This document shows positions 41,755-51,905 of a stretch of 64,000 nt of DNA, piece by piece. Under the pieces are notes generated by a model, which was given only the letters and a program-made list of their open reading frames with translations, ran no database searches and had not been told where the DNA came from. This stretch comes from Hyphomicrobium sp. (GTDB lineage Bacteria > Pseudomonadota > Alphaproteobacteria > Rhizobiales > Hyphomicrobiaceae), in contig RXJH01000003.1 of NCBI GenBank assembly GCA_003987725.1, forward strand, positions 248,001 to 312,000, given 5' to 3'. The stretch's first letter is position 1; every line of letters starts with the position of its first letter. Both the position numbers and the translations under genes were made by a program.

Positions 41755-44433
41755 TCAGGAGGCCGCCTCCGGCAACGCAGCAGCGAAGGCAATGCCTGAA
41801 CGACGCAACGCTTCGTAGACGGCAACCCTGAGATCCGACTGTACCCTGAGGCCATGTGTAATGTCGGGCAGCAGAACCCGAAGCGTGTAGTCGGTCGTCG
41901 TCGCCGTATAGCCCTCGAAGACCGCAATCGGCGCGGGTTCGCGCAGGATAGTCGGATGCCGATTGGCGCACTCCGTCAGGATCGCGAGGACCCGCCGGGG
42001 ATCGACGTCCGGACCGGCGGAGAACTTCAGGACCACGCGGCCAAGCGCGCTACGGTGCGTCCAGTTCAGAACACGGCCCGTGATCAACTCGGAATTAGGC
42101 ACAATCAGGCTGGCCCGGTCGAATGTCTCAATCTCGGTCGATCGGACGGAAATGCTGCGAACCGTGCCTTGCTCGTTGCCGACGACGACCCAGTCGCCGA
42201 CCTTGATCGGCCTCTCGATGAGCAGAATGAGACCGGAAACGAAATTGTTGACGATCGACTGCAGGCCAAAACCAATACCGACCGAAAGCGCACCGGCGAC
42301 GATGGCGAGATTGGTGATGTTGAAGCCGGCATACGAGATCGCGATCACGGCGGCGAGACCCGTGCCGGCGTAGCCGACGGCGGTATCGATCGAATTCGCG
42401 ATACCGGCGTCCATCTTCGGAGCGATCAGAATGTTTTCGCGGAGCCGGCGCTGGATCAAGCGCGTGACGAACACGAGAGCGACGAAGATCGCGATGCCGA
42501 GAAGAATTTTGACGATAGAGATGCGGATCTGCCCGACCTCGAAACCGAACAGCAGCCGTTGCAGCCAGTCCCGGATGTCCGGCGCGGCGAAGCCCCATTG
42601 CAGCAGCAGGATCGGGATGGTGACGAAGGCGACGCCGAACGTCAGCACGACTTCGGTCAGCCATCCGAGCTGCTTGCGCCGAAGCTCATCGAAGCCCATC
42701 CGCTCTTCAAGGATGACGCTGATATGCCCGCGCGACGTTGTGCTCCCGCGCGTGAACGCGCGAATGGCGAGGAACAGAAGCACCGCGATAAGACCGACGA
42801 CGCCGGTCATGACCAGCTGCTGCGCCAGGAAGCGGCCCATGGCGATGTAGCCCGTGAGGCAGCAGGCGATAATCGACGCGGCGGCGATCCAAAGAGGAAA
42901 CTTGAGCCAGATAGGCTCGCTACGCCCGACGGGTCTCGCGAGCGTCGTCTCGTTCGACTCGAACGGCGTCAGCAGCAACCCGATCAGAACGAACGCGAAT
43001 GCGAGGCTGGTAAACAGCGATTGCGCCACGCTCATAGACAGCGGGAAGTAAAGGATCTGTCCGAACTTCGACAGGAAGAGATCGATCGAATTGATCAGCG
43101 CCAAGAGGATGAGGAGCACCGTGATGCGCCGGGCACTGCGATCTGACAGCGCCATGAGGCGCCGTTCGGGCCGGTTGGGCGCGAACACGGAAATGATCAG
43201 CGCGGAGACGGCGGTAAAGACGAGCGCGTAGCGGAAAAAAGCGGCTCCCGCGGGTGCCGCGGTCGGATAGTAGAGCAACCCGAGGTATTCGAGCCCGCCA
43301 TAGAGCAGCAAGACTGCTGCAACACCCGGAATGGCTCGGACCGGAGCAATCCATGAAGCCGATGCCGCACGTTCGAAAAAGCTCGGAGGCGTCGCGTTGG
43401 GTCCCGGCCGGTATCGCGTTACGGCCAGTGCGACCGCCTTCAGCAGCAGGTAGAGGCCGATCGCCGCGGCCAAGAGGACAAGGACGCTGCCCTTTTGCCG
43501 GTTGATCGAACCCCACCAATCCTCTGCATTGTACTTGAGGCGCCATTGAACGCTCGACTTCTGCCGCCCGATTTCGCTCCAGAACTCCGGCATCAGCGGG
43601 CTCGACATCTGCTCCGTCAAGCTGCGCACGAACATCTGCAGCCTGAGATCGGTGATTTTGTCGATGGCCTGACGCGCGCGCCACCACGTCACTTCAAGCG
43701 TCTTGATCGCGCCCGAAACCTCGGCGGCCTGCACATCGAGCCGCGCGCGCTCCGCCGCAACGGCTGCTGTCTCCGGTGGCGCATCCTTGGCGGGCGGCTC
43801 GCCGAGACGCCTGATTTGAACCTGCAGATCTGAAAGACGCGGACGGAGCCCGTCCGCAGTCTGCGTCGACTTCGAGATCACGGAATCGATATTGTCGCGC
43901 AACCGGCCGAGATCGTTGGTGACCCCTGAAATCGTCGATAGCGTCTTTTCCGCGCCGTCCATATCGCCGACAATGCTGCTGATCGTCGAGCTGACTTCCG
44001 GGGAAAGCGCTGGCGGAGGTGGCGGTGCGGGTGGCGCGGCGGCGGCCGGGGCTTCTGGTGCGGGAGCCGGTGCAGCGGCATCGGGAGCCGCTGCGGGTTC
44101 TTGAGCAGGAGCAGGAGCAGGAGCAGGTGCCGGTGCGGGAGCAGCGGCTGCAGGCGCATTCGCCGCGGCGGGCTGTGCTGGCGCAGGCTGTGCTGGAGCG
44201 GTCTGCGCAGGTGCCGGGTGTGCGGCGGGAGCGTTTGCTGGGGCTGCAGGCGCCGTGGCTGCCGGTGCCGGAGCGGCAGCAGCCGGTGCGGCATGCGGCG
44301 CTGGCACTGGGTTTGCCGGTTTCGCGTCCGCGACGGGCTTGACGGCTGGAGCCCACGATTCCTGCGCCGAGACGGCGCCCGGAACGGAAAAAAGAACGGC
44401 TATCGCCAGGGTCGCAAGTGCGCGTCTCAGCAT
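41755..44433 (-). CDS. Large MscS-family mechanosensitive channel with Pro-Ala-rich N-terminus
   Basis: 892 residues from ATG 44433; TTG 44460 would add nine, and neither start has a strong ribosome-binding site. A signal peptide ends V-S-A-Q. Then about 100 residues are almost only Ala, Pro and Gln, followed by a helical DUF3772-like periplasmic domain (about 150-290), a dozen membrane helices, and the MscS core with the pore helix (G-A-L-S-V-G-I-G-F-G-L-Q-S-I-V-N-N-F-V-S-G) and beta domain (I-K-V-G-D-W-V-V-V). It should open under membrane tension to release solutes. The order resembles the large MscK/YbiO/DUF3772 channels. It is inserted between uvrC and pgsA. Confidence 0.9.
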   Translation of the reverse strand: MLRRALATLAIAVLFSVPGAVSAQESWAPAVKPVADAKPANPVPAPHAAPAAAAPAPAATAPAAPANAPAAHPAPAQTAPAQPAPAQPAAANAPAAAAPAPAPAPAPAPAQEPAAAPDAAAPAPAPEAPAAAAPPAPPPPPALSPEVSSTISSIVGDMDGAEKTLSTISGVTNDLGRLRDNIDSVISKSTQTADGLRPRLSDLQVQIRRLGEPPAKDAPPETAAVAAERARLDVQAAEVSGAIKTLEVTWWRARQAIDKITDLRLQMFVRSLTEQMSSPLMPEFWSEIGRQKSSVQWRLKYNAEDWWGSINRQKGSVLVLLAAAIGLYLLLKAVALAVTRYRPGPNATPPSFFERAASASWIAPVRAIPGVAAVLLLYGGLEYLGLLYYPTAAPAGAAFFRYALVFTAVSALIISVFAPNRPERRLMALSDRSARRITVLLILLALINSIDLFLSKFGQILYFPLSMSVAQSLFTSLAFAFVLIGLLLTPFESNETTLARPVGRSEPIWLKFPLWIAAASIIACCLTGYIAMGRFLAQQLVMTGVVGLIAVLLFLAIRAFTRGSTTSRGHISVILEERMGFDELRRKQLGWLTEVVLTFGVAFVTIPILLLQWGFAAPDIRDWLQRLLFGFEVGQIRISIVKILLGIAIFVALVFVTRLIQRRLRENILIAPKMDAGIANSIDTAVGYAGTGLAAVIAISYAGFNITNLAIVAGALSVGIGFGLQSIVNNFVSGLILLIERPIKVGDWVVVGNEQGTVRSISVRSTEIETFDRASLIVPNSELITGRVLNWTHRSALGRVVLKFSAGPDVDPRRVLAILTECANRHPTILREPAPIAVFEGYTATTTDYTLRVLLPDITHGLRVQSDLRVAVYEALRRSGIAFAAALPEAAS

Positions 44434-44560
44434 CGGCAGAACAGAGCCTTTGAATGACAACAGGGGAATGACAATCGGGAAGAAGGCCCTTCGCCTCCAA
44501 GTGCCGCAAAAATAGGGCAGGGGGCAGGCTTCTGGCTAGCCTCTAATGCTTTCCCCGCGA

Positions 44561-46552
44561 CTATCCCGCGCGCTCGTGGAAGAAGTCATAGATTTTCTTG
44601 GCCATATCGGCCGAAATACCTTCCACAGCCTTCAAGTCTTCGATACCCGCCCGTGAGACGGCCTTTGCCGAGCCGAAGTGCGTGAGCAGCGCCCGCTTGC
44701 GGGTCGGCCCGATGCCCTCGATCTCGTCGAGCGGATTGGCGCCGAGCGATTTCGCGCGCTTCGCCCGGTGCGTGCCGATCGCGAAGCGATGCGCCTCGTC
44801 GCGCAGGCGTTGGACGAAATAGAGAACCGGATCTTTCGCTTCGAGCATGATCGGCCGCTCGCGACCAGGCAGGTGGAAATGCTCGCGCCCGGCGTCGCGA
44901 TCCGGCCCCTTGGCGACGCCGATCAGCGCGATGTCGTGAAGGCCGAAGCCTGCGAGAACCTCGCGCGCGACGGAAAGCTGCCCGAGGCCGCCATCGATCA
45001 GCACGAGATCGGGCCGGTCCGGAAATTCGCGTTCTTCGACGGCATCGTCTTCGGCAACGACGACTGGAGATAATGGGCCTCCGGTTGCGTCCGCGGCGAT
45101 CTCGGCGGCTTCCGATTGGATTTCGTCGATGATCTCGGCGTCTGCGATCCGTTTGAAGCGCCGGGTCAGCACTTCGCGCATCATCGCATAATCGTCTCCA
45201 GGCGTCGTATCCGGAGACTTGATGTTGAATTTTCGGTACTGCCCTTTGACGAAGCCATCCGGTCCCGCGACGATCATCGCGCCGACGGCGTTGGTCCCGG
45301 CGGTGTGACTGTTGTCGAACACTTCGATCCGGCGCGGCACCGAAGAGAGCCCGAACCGCTCCGCCACGCCTTCGAGCAGCCGCGCTTGCGATGAGCTTTC
45401 CGCGAGCTTCCGGCCGAGGGCTTCACGCGCATTCGCCAGCGCATGCTCGACGATCGTCGATTTGGTGCCGCGCGACGGCACCCGGATTTCGACTTTTCGC
45501 GCCGCCTTCGTCGATAAGGCTTCGGCCAGCAGGTCCCGCTCCGGAATGTCGTGCGATAACAGGATTAGCCGCGGCACGGGCTTATCGTCGTAGAACTGCG
45601 CGATGAAGCTATCGAGAACGTCCTCGACATTGAGCGAGCGATCGGCCTTCGGATAATAGGCGCGATTGCCCCAGTTCTGGCCCGTCCGGAAGAAGAAGAC
45701 CTGAATGCACGTCTGTCCGCCGTCCTGATAGGCCGCGAACACATCCGCTTCTTCGACGCCTTCCGGATTGATCGACTGATCCGCCGTGACATGCGCGAGC
45801 GCCCAGAGCCGGTTCCGGTATCCGGCTGCGGTCTCGAACTCGAGTTTGTCGGCCGCCTCCTGCATCAGGTCCTGGTACATCCGGCGCACCGACTGGCTGC
45901 CGCCGCTCAGGAAGCGCTGGGCCTCATCGACGAGCACGTTGTAGTCATCGAGTCCGATCTCGCCCGTGCAAGGCGCCGAGCAGCGTTTGATCTGATAGAG
46001 CAGGCATGGCCGCGTGCGGCTCTCGTAGACGCTGTCGGAGCACGAGCGCAGAAGAAACGCCCGCTGCAACATGTTGACCGTGCGCCCCACCGCGCCCGCG
46101 GAAGCGAAGGGACCGAAGTAGTCGCCTTTGCGATTTCTTGCACCCCGATGCTTCATCACGGCCGGCGCCGGATGGTCGCGGCAAATGAGAATGTACGGAA
46201 ACGACTTGTCGTCCCGCATCAGCACGTTGAAGCGCGGACGAAAACGCTTGATGAGGTTGGCTTCGAGCAGAAGCGCTTCGGCTTCGGTCCGGACCGTGAC
46301 GAACTCCATCGTCGCTGTCGCCAGGATCATGCGCGCTATGCGGTTCGTATGCCCCTGGAGGCGCGCATAGTTCGAGACACGCGCGCGCAGCGAGCGCGCC
46401 TTGCCGACGTAAATGACTTCGCCTGCGACATCGAGCATCCGGTAGACGCCCGGGCTCTGCGGCAGGTGCTTCAAATACGCGGCAATCACTTCCGGGCCCG
46501 TCTTGGCGGGCGTTTCCGGCTGCGATGTGGATGTGGTCGGCTCTTCGGTCAT
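44561..46552 (-). CDS. uvrC: UvrABC excinuclease subunit C
   Basis: 663 residues. N-terminal GIY-YIG nuclease (S-P-G-V-Y-R-M ... [17 protein letters not shown]), which makes the 3' cut. A cysteine-containing loop ([15 protein letters not shown]) and a UVR domain for UvrB contact follow. The RNase-H-like nuclease (E-V-F-D-N-S-H ... [12 protein letters not shown]) makes the 5' cut, and a double helix-hairpin-helix ([13 protein letters not shown]) ends the protein. An acidic insertion of about 40 residues precedes D-L-V-L-I-D-G-G, as in other alphaproteobacterial UvrC. It acts in nucleotide excision repair. Confidence 0.96.
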   Translation of the reverse strand: MTEEPTTSTSQPETPAKTGPEVIAAYLKHLPQSPGVYRMLDVAGEVIYVGKARSLRARVSNYARLQGHTNRIARMILATATMEFVTVRTEAEALLLEANLIKRFRPRFNVLMRDDKSFPYILICRDHPAPAVMKHRGARNRKGDYFGPFASAGAVGRTVNMLQRAFLLRSCSDSVYESRTRPCLLYQIKRCSAPCTGEIGLDDYNVLVDEAQRFLSGGSQSVRRMYQDLMQEAADKLEFETAAGYRNRLWALAHVTADQSINPEGVEEADVFAAYQDGGQTCIQVFFFRTGQNWGNRAYYPKADRSLNVEDVLDSFIAQFYDDKPVPRLILLSHDIPERDLLAEALSTKAARKVEIRVPSRGTKSTIVEHALANAREALGRKLAESSSQARLLEGVAERFGLSSVPRRIEVFDNSHTAGTNAVGAMIVAGPDGFVKGQYRKFNIKSPDTTPGDDYAMMREVLTRRFKRIADAEIIDEIQSEAAEIAADATGGPLSPVVVAEDDAVEEREFPDRPDLVLIDGGLGQLSVAREVLAGFGLHDIALIGVAKGPDRDAGREHFHLPGRERPIMLEAKDPVLYFVQRLRDEAHRFAIGTHRAKRAKSLGANPLDEIEGIGPTRKRALLTHFGSAKAVSRAGIEDLKAVEGISADMAKKIYDFFHERAG

Positions 46553-46684
46553 GGCGCAACTAAAGTTGGGCTGCCGCCGAGGTCAAGCAAGGCATCGATC
46601 TTGCGCCACAAAATCAACACGCCAGGGGCGTCGTGTGCAAGCTCTTTAGGACAATGGGGAATAAGGCAGCGCCGAGGGGGTGTA

Positions 46685-47656
46685 ATGCGTCGTGTCATCG
46701 CCGTTCTCGGCCTGGTGTTGATGGTTGTTTTGCCGGCTTTGGCGCTCGCGAAGCCGATGAAGGAAAAGCCGCCGAAGCCATTTCAGAATACCCAAGAGCT
46801 TCTCAAATGGATCAACGATTACCGCAAAAATCCTGAGCCTCGTCGCGCGCCGGAAGCCGTGAAGGCGATGTCGGCGCTGGGCGCGATCAGGGAAATCGAT
46901 CAGGCGGGCGTCTATATCGGCTTTACCGCCGGTGTGCTTGGCGCCAATCCCGACATTGCCGACGATCTCATTGCAAAGATGTTTCCGCTGCCGCCGGAGG
47001 ATCAGGTGCTCGTCGTCAAGGCGATCGCCTATTCGGGACTTCCGCGCTGGCGCGACACCATGGCAAAATTCGTCGAACGCATGCCTGCGCGAAAGGTGCT
47101 GATCGACAAGTACATGTTCGGCAACAAGCCAACCTTGACCGCGCTTTCGATCAAGGACGATGCGGGCGTCATCGATTTGAACTGGGGCTACTACTTCGCA
47201 ACCGGCTGGGAAGCACCCGTCCGCCGCATCGTCGCAGCGCTCGAGCTCTCGCTCGATAAGGACAAGGTCGACTTGCTGACGACGGGCGCAATGGCGAAAT
47301 GGACGCTCGCGCAGAATGCCTCGCGTAACGAAGATCTGCTGCTGCTTCTGAAGAAGATTTCGAGCGACAGTGATCCAAAGCTCAGAAAGCCGTTGGGCGA
47401 GGTCATCGACGCCGCCGAAACGCTGGAGCTCTCGAAACTGCGCAAGGACGCGCTCGCATCGATCGACGAACTGAAGGCCAAAGGGCCGGAAAGCCTGCGT
47501 AACTACAACTGGTGGGGACAGGCCGGACAGACCGTGTTCGCACTCGGCTGCGTCGCGGCGGGTGTGATGGGCCAGGTCGAAGCCGGTATTCCCTGCGTGC
47601 TCGGCGGTGCGGCGTCGACGGCCGCTCTCAAATATCTCGCACCGTCTTCTGAATGA
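46685..47656 (+). CDS. Secreted protein of unknown function
   Basis: 323 residues from ATG 46685, after GAGGGGG; the frame is open far upstream but that part is antisense to uvrC. A signal peptide ends L-A-L-A-K. The mature protein is rich in short helices (W-I-N-D-Y-R-K-N-P, M-F-P-L-P-P-E-D-Q, W-R-D-T-M-A-K-F-V-E-R) with a hydrophobic glycine-rich C-terminus (V-A-A-G-V-M-G-Q-V-E-A-G-I-P-C-V-L-G-G). I do not recognise the family. It lies divergent to uvrC and convergent to the glucosaminidase pair. Confidence 0.7.
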   Translation: MRRVIAVLGLVLMVVLPALALAKPMKEKPPKPFQNTQELLKWINDYRKNPEPRRAPEAVKAMSALGAIREIDQAGVYIGFTAGVLGANPDIADDLIAKMFPLPPEDQVLVVKAIAYSGLPRWRDTMAKFVERMPARKVLIDKYMFGNKPTLTALSIKDDAGVIDLNWGYYFATGWEAPVRRIVAALELSLDKDKVDLLTTGAMAKWTLAQNASRNEDLLLLLKKISSDSDPKLRKPLGEVIDAAETLELSKLRKDALASIDELKAKGPESLRNYNWWGQAGQTVFALGCVAAGVMGQVEAGIPCVLGGAASTAALKYLAPSSE

Positions 47657-47700
47657 GGCTCAACGAAAATCGATGACGCCGGAATATCGTCGTCAGTGCG

Positions 47701-49158
47701 TCAGTTGTTCGGGCAATTGACGTTGGCGTCCGACAAAGCCGCGTCTTGCGTCGGATATTCGCCGATGACCTCCGCGCCCACGGCTTCGGTGCGCGCATAG
47801 GCATCGAACATCGATTTTTCAAAGCCGTCGACAATCGTCAGCGCCGTGTACTGCGTTTCGGCGCCCAAATGCGAGCGGATGAGCAACGTCTTGGTGCCGC
47901 CGTAGCTTGCGGTAAGCACTTTGCACGGGCCAGCAGGCGCCGACTGAGCAGCCCTGGCCGCAGCGCCGAGTTCAGCGGGCAGCGGACCGCCAAGTCGCGA
48001 GGGCTCTTCGCGGCTTGGAGCTATTTTGAACGTTGGAAGCCACGGCAGCGAAAAAAAGCCGGACGATGCCGCTGCCGTTTGTTGAACCGCAGGCTCGACC
48101 GCTGGCGTCTCGCCCGAGCCGCTGCTTTCGGCAGGCAACTGCCGTTCCACAATGGTCGTGCTTGTCCATGAAGCATCGGCAAGCTTGGGTTCGGCGCGAC
48201 CGGCCGCGCTCTTCTTGCTCGCCTCGTGCTTCGCCCGAGCGGTTTTCGCGTTCGGAGATTTGGCAGCGACCGACGGCTTCGGTTTCGGTTTTGCTTTCAA
48301 CGCCGGCTTGCCGCCTTTCGCAGCGGCTTTGCCGGGAGCGCCGGTTGTTGGGCGTTCCCCAGTGGCCGGAGCCGTAGGCGCCGCCGGATTATTGAGACCT
48401 GCTTCCGGCAAATCTTCCGGTTTCGGACCGCCAAGGCCTGAGGGCGGCCGGAACGGTGCACGCCATTCGCTGCGCATTGGCAGCGGGGCGGGAACGGCCG
48501 CGTCTTGGGCGGAAGGGGCTCCTGGGTCGCAATAGCGCTTCTGATAAAGGCCCGCGACGAAATCGATCGATTTGCCGTAAGCGCGATCGGCGGCCCAGCG
48601 TCGCGCGAGGTCGCCGAACGTCACGGGGCGCCCGAGACGCCGCGACTGCGCAGCAATGTCGTCCTGGTTTTCGCGCGTGCGCTTCGCGACCGGAACCGCG
48701 AGACGCTCACCCGAATAGGCGACAAGGTGCTGGATCTGCGCGTGCACGCCGGTCTTTATGTCGGGGAAGAACTCGCCGCGGACACCGCCGCCCGTCGCGC
48801 CGATGCCGGCGAAGTTGTTTTGTGTTTCCCAAACGTCGCCGCGCTTGCCGTCTTCGCGGCGGAACTTCAGGTAGTTCGTTTCGATCGCCATTTGGAAGAA
48901 CGCGTAATCCCAACGCACGCGCCAGCCGTCGCCGTAGTACTTGTACCAGTGGGCGATTTCGCGGTAGCGCGGATCGACGTTCGGATTTCGTTCGCTGAGA
49001 AACGCCATGAGTCGTTCAGGCGTAACGCAGGCGGGAACTTGGTTAGTTTCGCTCGTTCGAATAGGCGGAGCGGCGTGAGCGCCATCGATTGCAAAAGCAA
49101 ACGATGCAGACGCTAAAGTGCAGGCAAAAATACGCGACACAAGCGACTTAGTCGCCAT
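47701..49158 (-). CDS. Secreted glucosaminidase-domain protein, copy 1
   Basis: 485 residues. The signal peptide ends G-A-H-A-A. Residues 40-210 form a glucosaminidase-like lysozyme-superfamily domain: A-F-F-Q-M-A-I-E-T-N-Y-L (candidate catalytic Glu) and Q-N-N-F-A-G-I-G-A-T-G. A long disordered linker rich in Pro, Ala and Lys (220-400) follows, then a small C-terminal domain (C-K-V-L-T-A-S-Y-G-G ... V-I-G-E-Y) of about 80 residues with two cysteines. It probably trims peptidoglycan. It lies 30 bases after its paralogue on the same strand. Confidence 0.85.
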   Translation of the reverse strand: MATKSLVSRIFACTLASASFAFAIDGAHAAPPIRTSETNQVPACVTPERLMAFLSERNPNVDPRYREIAHWYKYYGDGWRVRWDYAFFQMAIETNYLKFRREDGKRGDVWETQNNFAGIGATGGGVRGEFFPDIKTGVHAQIQHLVAYSGERLAVPVAKRTRENQDDIAAQSRRLGRPVTFGDLARRWAADRAYGKSIDFVAGLYQKRYCDPGAPSAQDAAVPAPLPMRSEWRAPFRPPSGLGGPKPEDLPEAGLNNPAAPTAPATGERPTTGAPGKAAAKGGKPALKAKPKPKPSVAAKSPNAKTARAKHEASKKSAAGRAEPKLADASWTSTTIVERQLPAESSGSGETPAVEPAVQQTAAASSGFFSLPWLPTFKIAPSREEPSRLGGPLPAELGAAARAAQSAPAGPCKVLTASYGGTKTLLIRSHLGAETQYTALTIVDGFEKSMFDAYARTEAVGAEVIGEYPTQDAALSDANVNCPNN

Positions 49159-49188
49159 TCAATGGTCCTTTAAAATTACGTGTTGGGA

Positions 49189-50586
49189 TCAGCCGTCGGG
49201 GCAGAGCTCGAAAGCTTTGTCCAGGGCCTGCGAGGGATTGGAGAATTCGCCGACAGTCTCGCCGCCTTTTGCGTAGGCTGCGATGTAGGCGTCGGCTTCC
49301 CGCTTTTCCGATCCTTCATTGACGTCGAGGACGGTGTAATTGTCTTGGTGATCGGCGCGCGCGCGGATGATCACCGAATGACCGCCGCCGTAGCTTGCCG
49401 TCCAGACTTTGCAGTTCGGTTTGACACCGGCAGGCGGCACCATGATTGCTGCCTTCGTCGCGGCACCGGCCGTGACGGAAGCTTTCGTTCCGGCGCCCAA
49501 TGCGGCGGTCTGGATCTTCTTGGTCGAAGTCTTCTTCGCGGGTGCCTCAGAGGGAGCCTGATCGGCGGGGCCGCGCGTATCTGCCGTTGCTGCGGCTGCG
49601 CCCGAATTCGCGCTCGCTGCAGTCGGCGCATCATCCGTCGGCGCGACCGCGTTGATGATCTTGAAGGACGTCGGCGCCTGGTCCGCGACCGCGGGCTCAC
49701 CGACGGCCGGGGCCGTATCCGCTGCAGGGATCAGCGATTCAGCGCCAAGACCCGAACGGACGAAGGATCCCGATTTGCGAGCTTCTTCGACGGCGCGTCT
49801 GGCAAGATCGGCGCCGGAAAGCTTGGCGTCCGGCTTGGCCGGATCTTCGGCCATAGCCGTTTCGACCGGTGCACCCTGATCGTCGGCGTTTGCCTTCGCA
49901 GGTGTGTTGCCAGCTTTGGCTGATGCCATGAGTTCAGGCTTCGGATCGGCACCCTTGCACGGGCTGCCATAAAACGCTTCCGCGAGACCGGCGATATCCC
50001 GGGCGTAATGACGGGAGGTCGGCGCCCACTGCTTGGCGAGCTGCGTATAGTCGATCGGACCGGTGAGCGATTTCTGCCAGTCCGTCAGTACGCCCCATTC
50101 CTGGACCTTGCGCGTGCGCTCGGCGACCGGATTGTCGAGATGTTCGCCGGAATAGAGCAGGAGGTGCTGGAGATGCGCTTTGACGCCGGTGCTGACGTCA
50201 GGGAAGCTTTCGCCTGGAACATGCTTGCCCGTGGCCCCCATGCCGGCAAAGTTGTTCTGCTTGGCGGAGACATCGCCTTTGAAGGTCAGATTGCCCGTCT
50301 CGAGCATCATCTGAAAGAAGGCAATGTCCCAGCGAATCTGGAGTTCGTTGCCGACGCGCATATAATCGGCGGCAATTTTTTCGAATTTTGGATCGATGCC
50401 AGGGTTGCGGCTTTGCAAAAAGCCCATGAGCCGTCCCGGCGTGGCACACGCAGGAACCTTGTTTTTGGCGCTGAGTTTAACCTGAGGAAGATCCGCTGCC
50501 TGAGCCGGCAGAGACATAGCAACGCCAGCCAAAGGCGCGGTTGCTGCGATGACGAACGCCAACGGCGCTCGAACACGGCCAATCAT
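49189..50586 (-). CDS. Secreted glucosaminidase-domain protein, copy 2
   Basis: 465 residues from ATG 50586, with AAGGGTG just upstream. The signal peptide ends P-A-Q-A-A-D. The N-terminal domain repeats copy 1 closely (C-A-T-P-G-R-L-M-G-F-L, A-F-F-Q-M-M-L-E-T-G-N-L, Q-N-N-F-A-G-M-G-A-T-G, Y-S-G-E-H-L-D-N-P-V-A). It also shares the C-terminal domain (C-K-V-W-T-A-S-Y-G-G-G ... T-V-G-E-F). Only the Ala-rich linker differs. The pair is a tandem duplication of a putative peptidoglycan hydrolase. The two linkers have different charge: lysine-rich in copy 1, acidic/neutral here. Confidence 0.85.
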   Translation of the reverse strand: MIGRVRAPLAFVIAATAPLAGVAMSLPAQAADLPQVKLSAKNKVPACATPGRLMGFLQSRNPGIDPKFEKIAADYMRVGNELQIRWDIAFFQMMLETGNLTFKGDVSAKQNNFAGMGATGKHVPGESFPDVSTGVKAHLQHLLLYSGEHLDNPVAERTRKVQEWGVLTDWQKSLTGPIDYTQLAKQWAPTSRHYARDIAGLAEAFYGSPCKGADPKPELMASAKAGNTPAKANADDQGAPVETAMAEDPAKPDAKLSGADLARRAVEEARKSGSFVRSGLGAESLIPAADTAPAVGEPAVADQAPTSFKIINAVAPTDDAPTAASANSGAAAATADTRGPADQAPSEAPAKKTSTKKIQTAALGAGTKASVTAGAATKAAIMVPPAGVKPNCKVWTASYGGGHSVIIRARADHQDNYTVLDVNEGSEKREADAYIAAYAKGGETVGEFSNPSQALDKAFELCPDG

Positions 50587-50778
50587 GGATACACCCTTGA
50601 ACACGCGGCACCCCCGTAAAGGCGCCCAACAAACCATTAAGGTTCGTAAGCGCTTAACGTTAATAAAAAGTTTATAAACCCCCATCGGGTCGCGAATCGA
50701 GAGTCGCGGACCAATTAGGCCGTAATGAGAACGATGCGCGGTCAGATTGCGGCAGAGGCGAGCGGTCGCGCCAGTTGG

Positions 50779-51519
50779 TTACGTCAAATGCTGCCCTCCA
50801 TCGAGGGCGATCATCTGTCCGGTAAGTGACGGCGTGGCGAGAATAAACCGCACCGTCGCCGCGATTTCTTGGGGCGATGCGCCCCGTTCGAGCAGCGTCG
50901 ACTGGCTCTCACGAATAAAGTCGTCGTCGGTTTGATGGATGCTCCGCATCACGGGGCCAGGTCCGATGGCGTTGACGCGGATGCGGGGCGCGAGTGCCTG
51001 CGCGAGCGTCCGTGTCGCCGTCCAAAGACCGGCCTTTGAAATCGTATAGGAGAAGAACTCGGGCGTCAGATTCCAGACGCGCTGATCGATGATGTTGATG
51101 ATGTTGCCTTCGCAACCTGACGGCAGACTCGCGGCCATCGCCTGAGCCAGAAACATCGGCGCCTTGAGATTGATGCCGAGATGAAGATCCCAGGTGTCGT
51201 CCTCGAGGCTCTGGATTGTGTCGGGCAGGAATTCCGAAGCGTTGTTGATGAGTACCGTCGGCGGGGCAAGGTCACGGACGACGTCCGCCAGCAGCTGGCG
51301 CGGAGCATTGGATTGGGCGAGATCGGCGCGAAAGGATTTGGCGCGTCCGCCACTGTTCTCGATTTCGCGGACGAGGCTCTCGGCTTCGTCGTCCGATTTC
51401 CGGTAGTGGATGGCGACGGTCCAGCCGTCGCTTGCAAGGTCCAGCGCGAGCGCCCGGCCGATTCGTCGTGCGGCCCCGGTAATGAGAGCTGTCGGTGTTT
51501 CGTTCTTAGGTTGGTTCAT
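50779..51519 (-). CDS. Short-chain dehydrogenase, FolM/pteridine reductase-like
   Basis: 246 residues from ATG 51519. The cofactor motif is T-G-A-A-R-R-I-G rather than the common T-G-x-x-x-G-I-G; the arginine there is the mark of pteridine reductases and FolM. N-N-A-S, the catalytic Y-T-I-S-K and the ending D-G-G-Q-H-L also match FolM. It probably uses NADPH to reduce dihydropteridines (dihydrofolate or dihydromonapterin). It follows the glucosaminidase pair on the same strand order but 190 bases away, so it may be its own unit. Confidence 0.8.
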   Translation of the reverse strand: MNQPKNETPTALITGAARRIGRALALDLASDGWTVAIHYRKSDDEAESLVREIENSGGRAKSFRADLAQSNAPRQLLADVVRDLAPPTVLINNASEFLPDTIQSLEDDTWDLHLGINLKAPMFLAQAMAASLPSGCEGNIINIIDQRVWNLTPEFFSYTISKAGLWTATRTLAQALAPRIRVNAIGPGPVMRSIHQTDDDFIRESQSTLLERGASPQEIAATVRFILATPSLTGQMIALDGGQHLT

Positions 51520-51905
51520 GATCACTGTTTTCGCGAATGGGGAGACAGACTTTGTGTTCTATTGAGCATACTTGGCTCCCGAGTGCGACAGGTGCGCCGC
51601 AGCTCCGTCACGGGCTGAAAATACGATGGGCTGACTGGCGTTCTTTTCAGCATTTTGGTGAAGCTGTGCGGACGCCGACACCTCTTATCTGCTCAAATTC
51701 AAGGCATAAATTCGATGTGTCGGCATCGAATCGCAGCACCGTTGCCAGTAGGTGACATCGTCAGCGTAAGTCACAAAGTACGACGCATAATGACTTGTGT
51801 GGTTTGCGTGAAAAAGATTTCCTAGTTCCAGAGCGGCAGAGAGAGTCGCGGTGCCCGCATAGAGCGGGTGCTGCGAGCCGTAAATCTGGGACGGGGGTTT
51901 GTCTT
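51520..51905. other. Divergent intergenic region before the TorF-like gene
   Basis: About 385 bases between the FolM-like gene and the outer-membrane protein gene. No gene, terminator or clear operator was recognised. The open frame extends upstream of the TorF-like start, but without a signal peptide at the earlier start. Confidence 0.5.

Noticed and set aside
41854-43146. 430-residue plus-strand frame opposite the MscS channel gene
   Set aside because: Composition is charged and repetitive (Asp/Arg/Gln rich) with no family pattern; shadow of the channel gene.
45791-46684. Long 5' extension of the secreted protein at 46685
   Set aside because: The extension is antisense to uvrC; a signal peptide and a GAGGGGG site mark the ATG at 46685.
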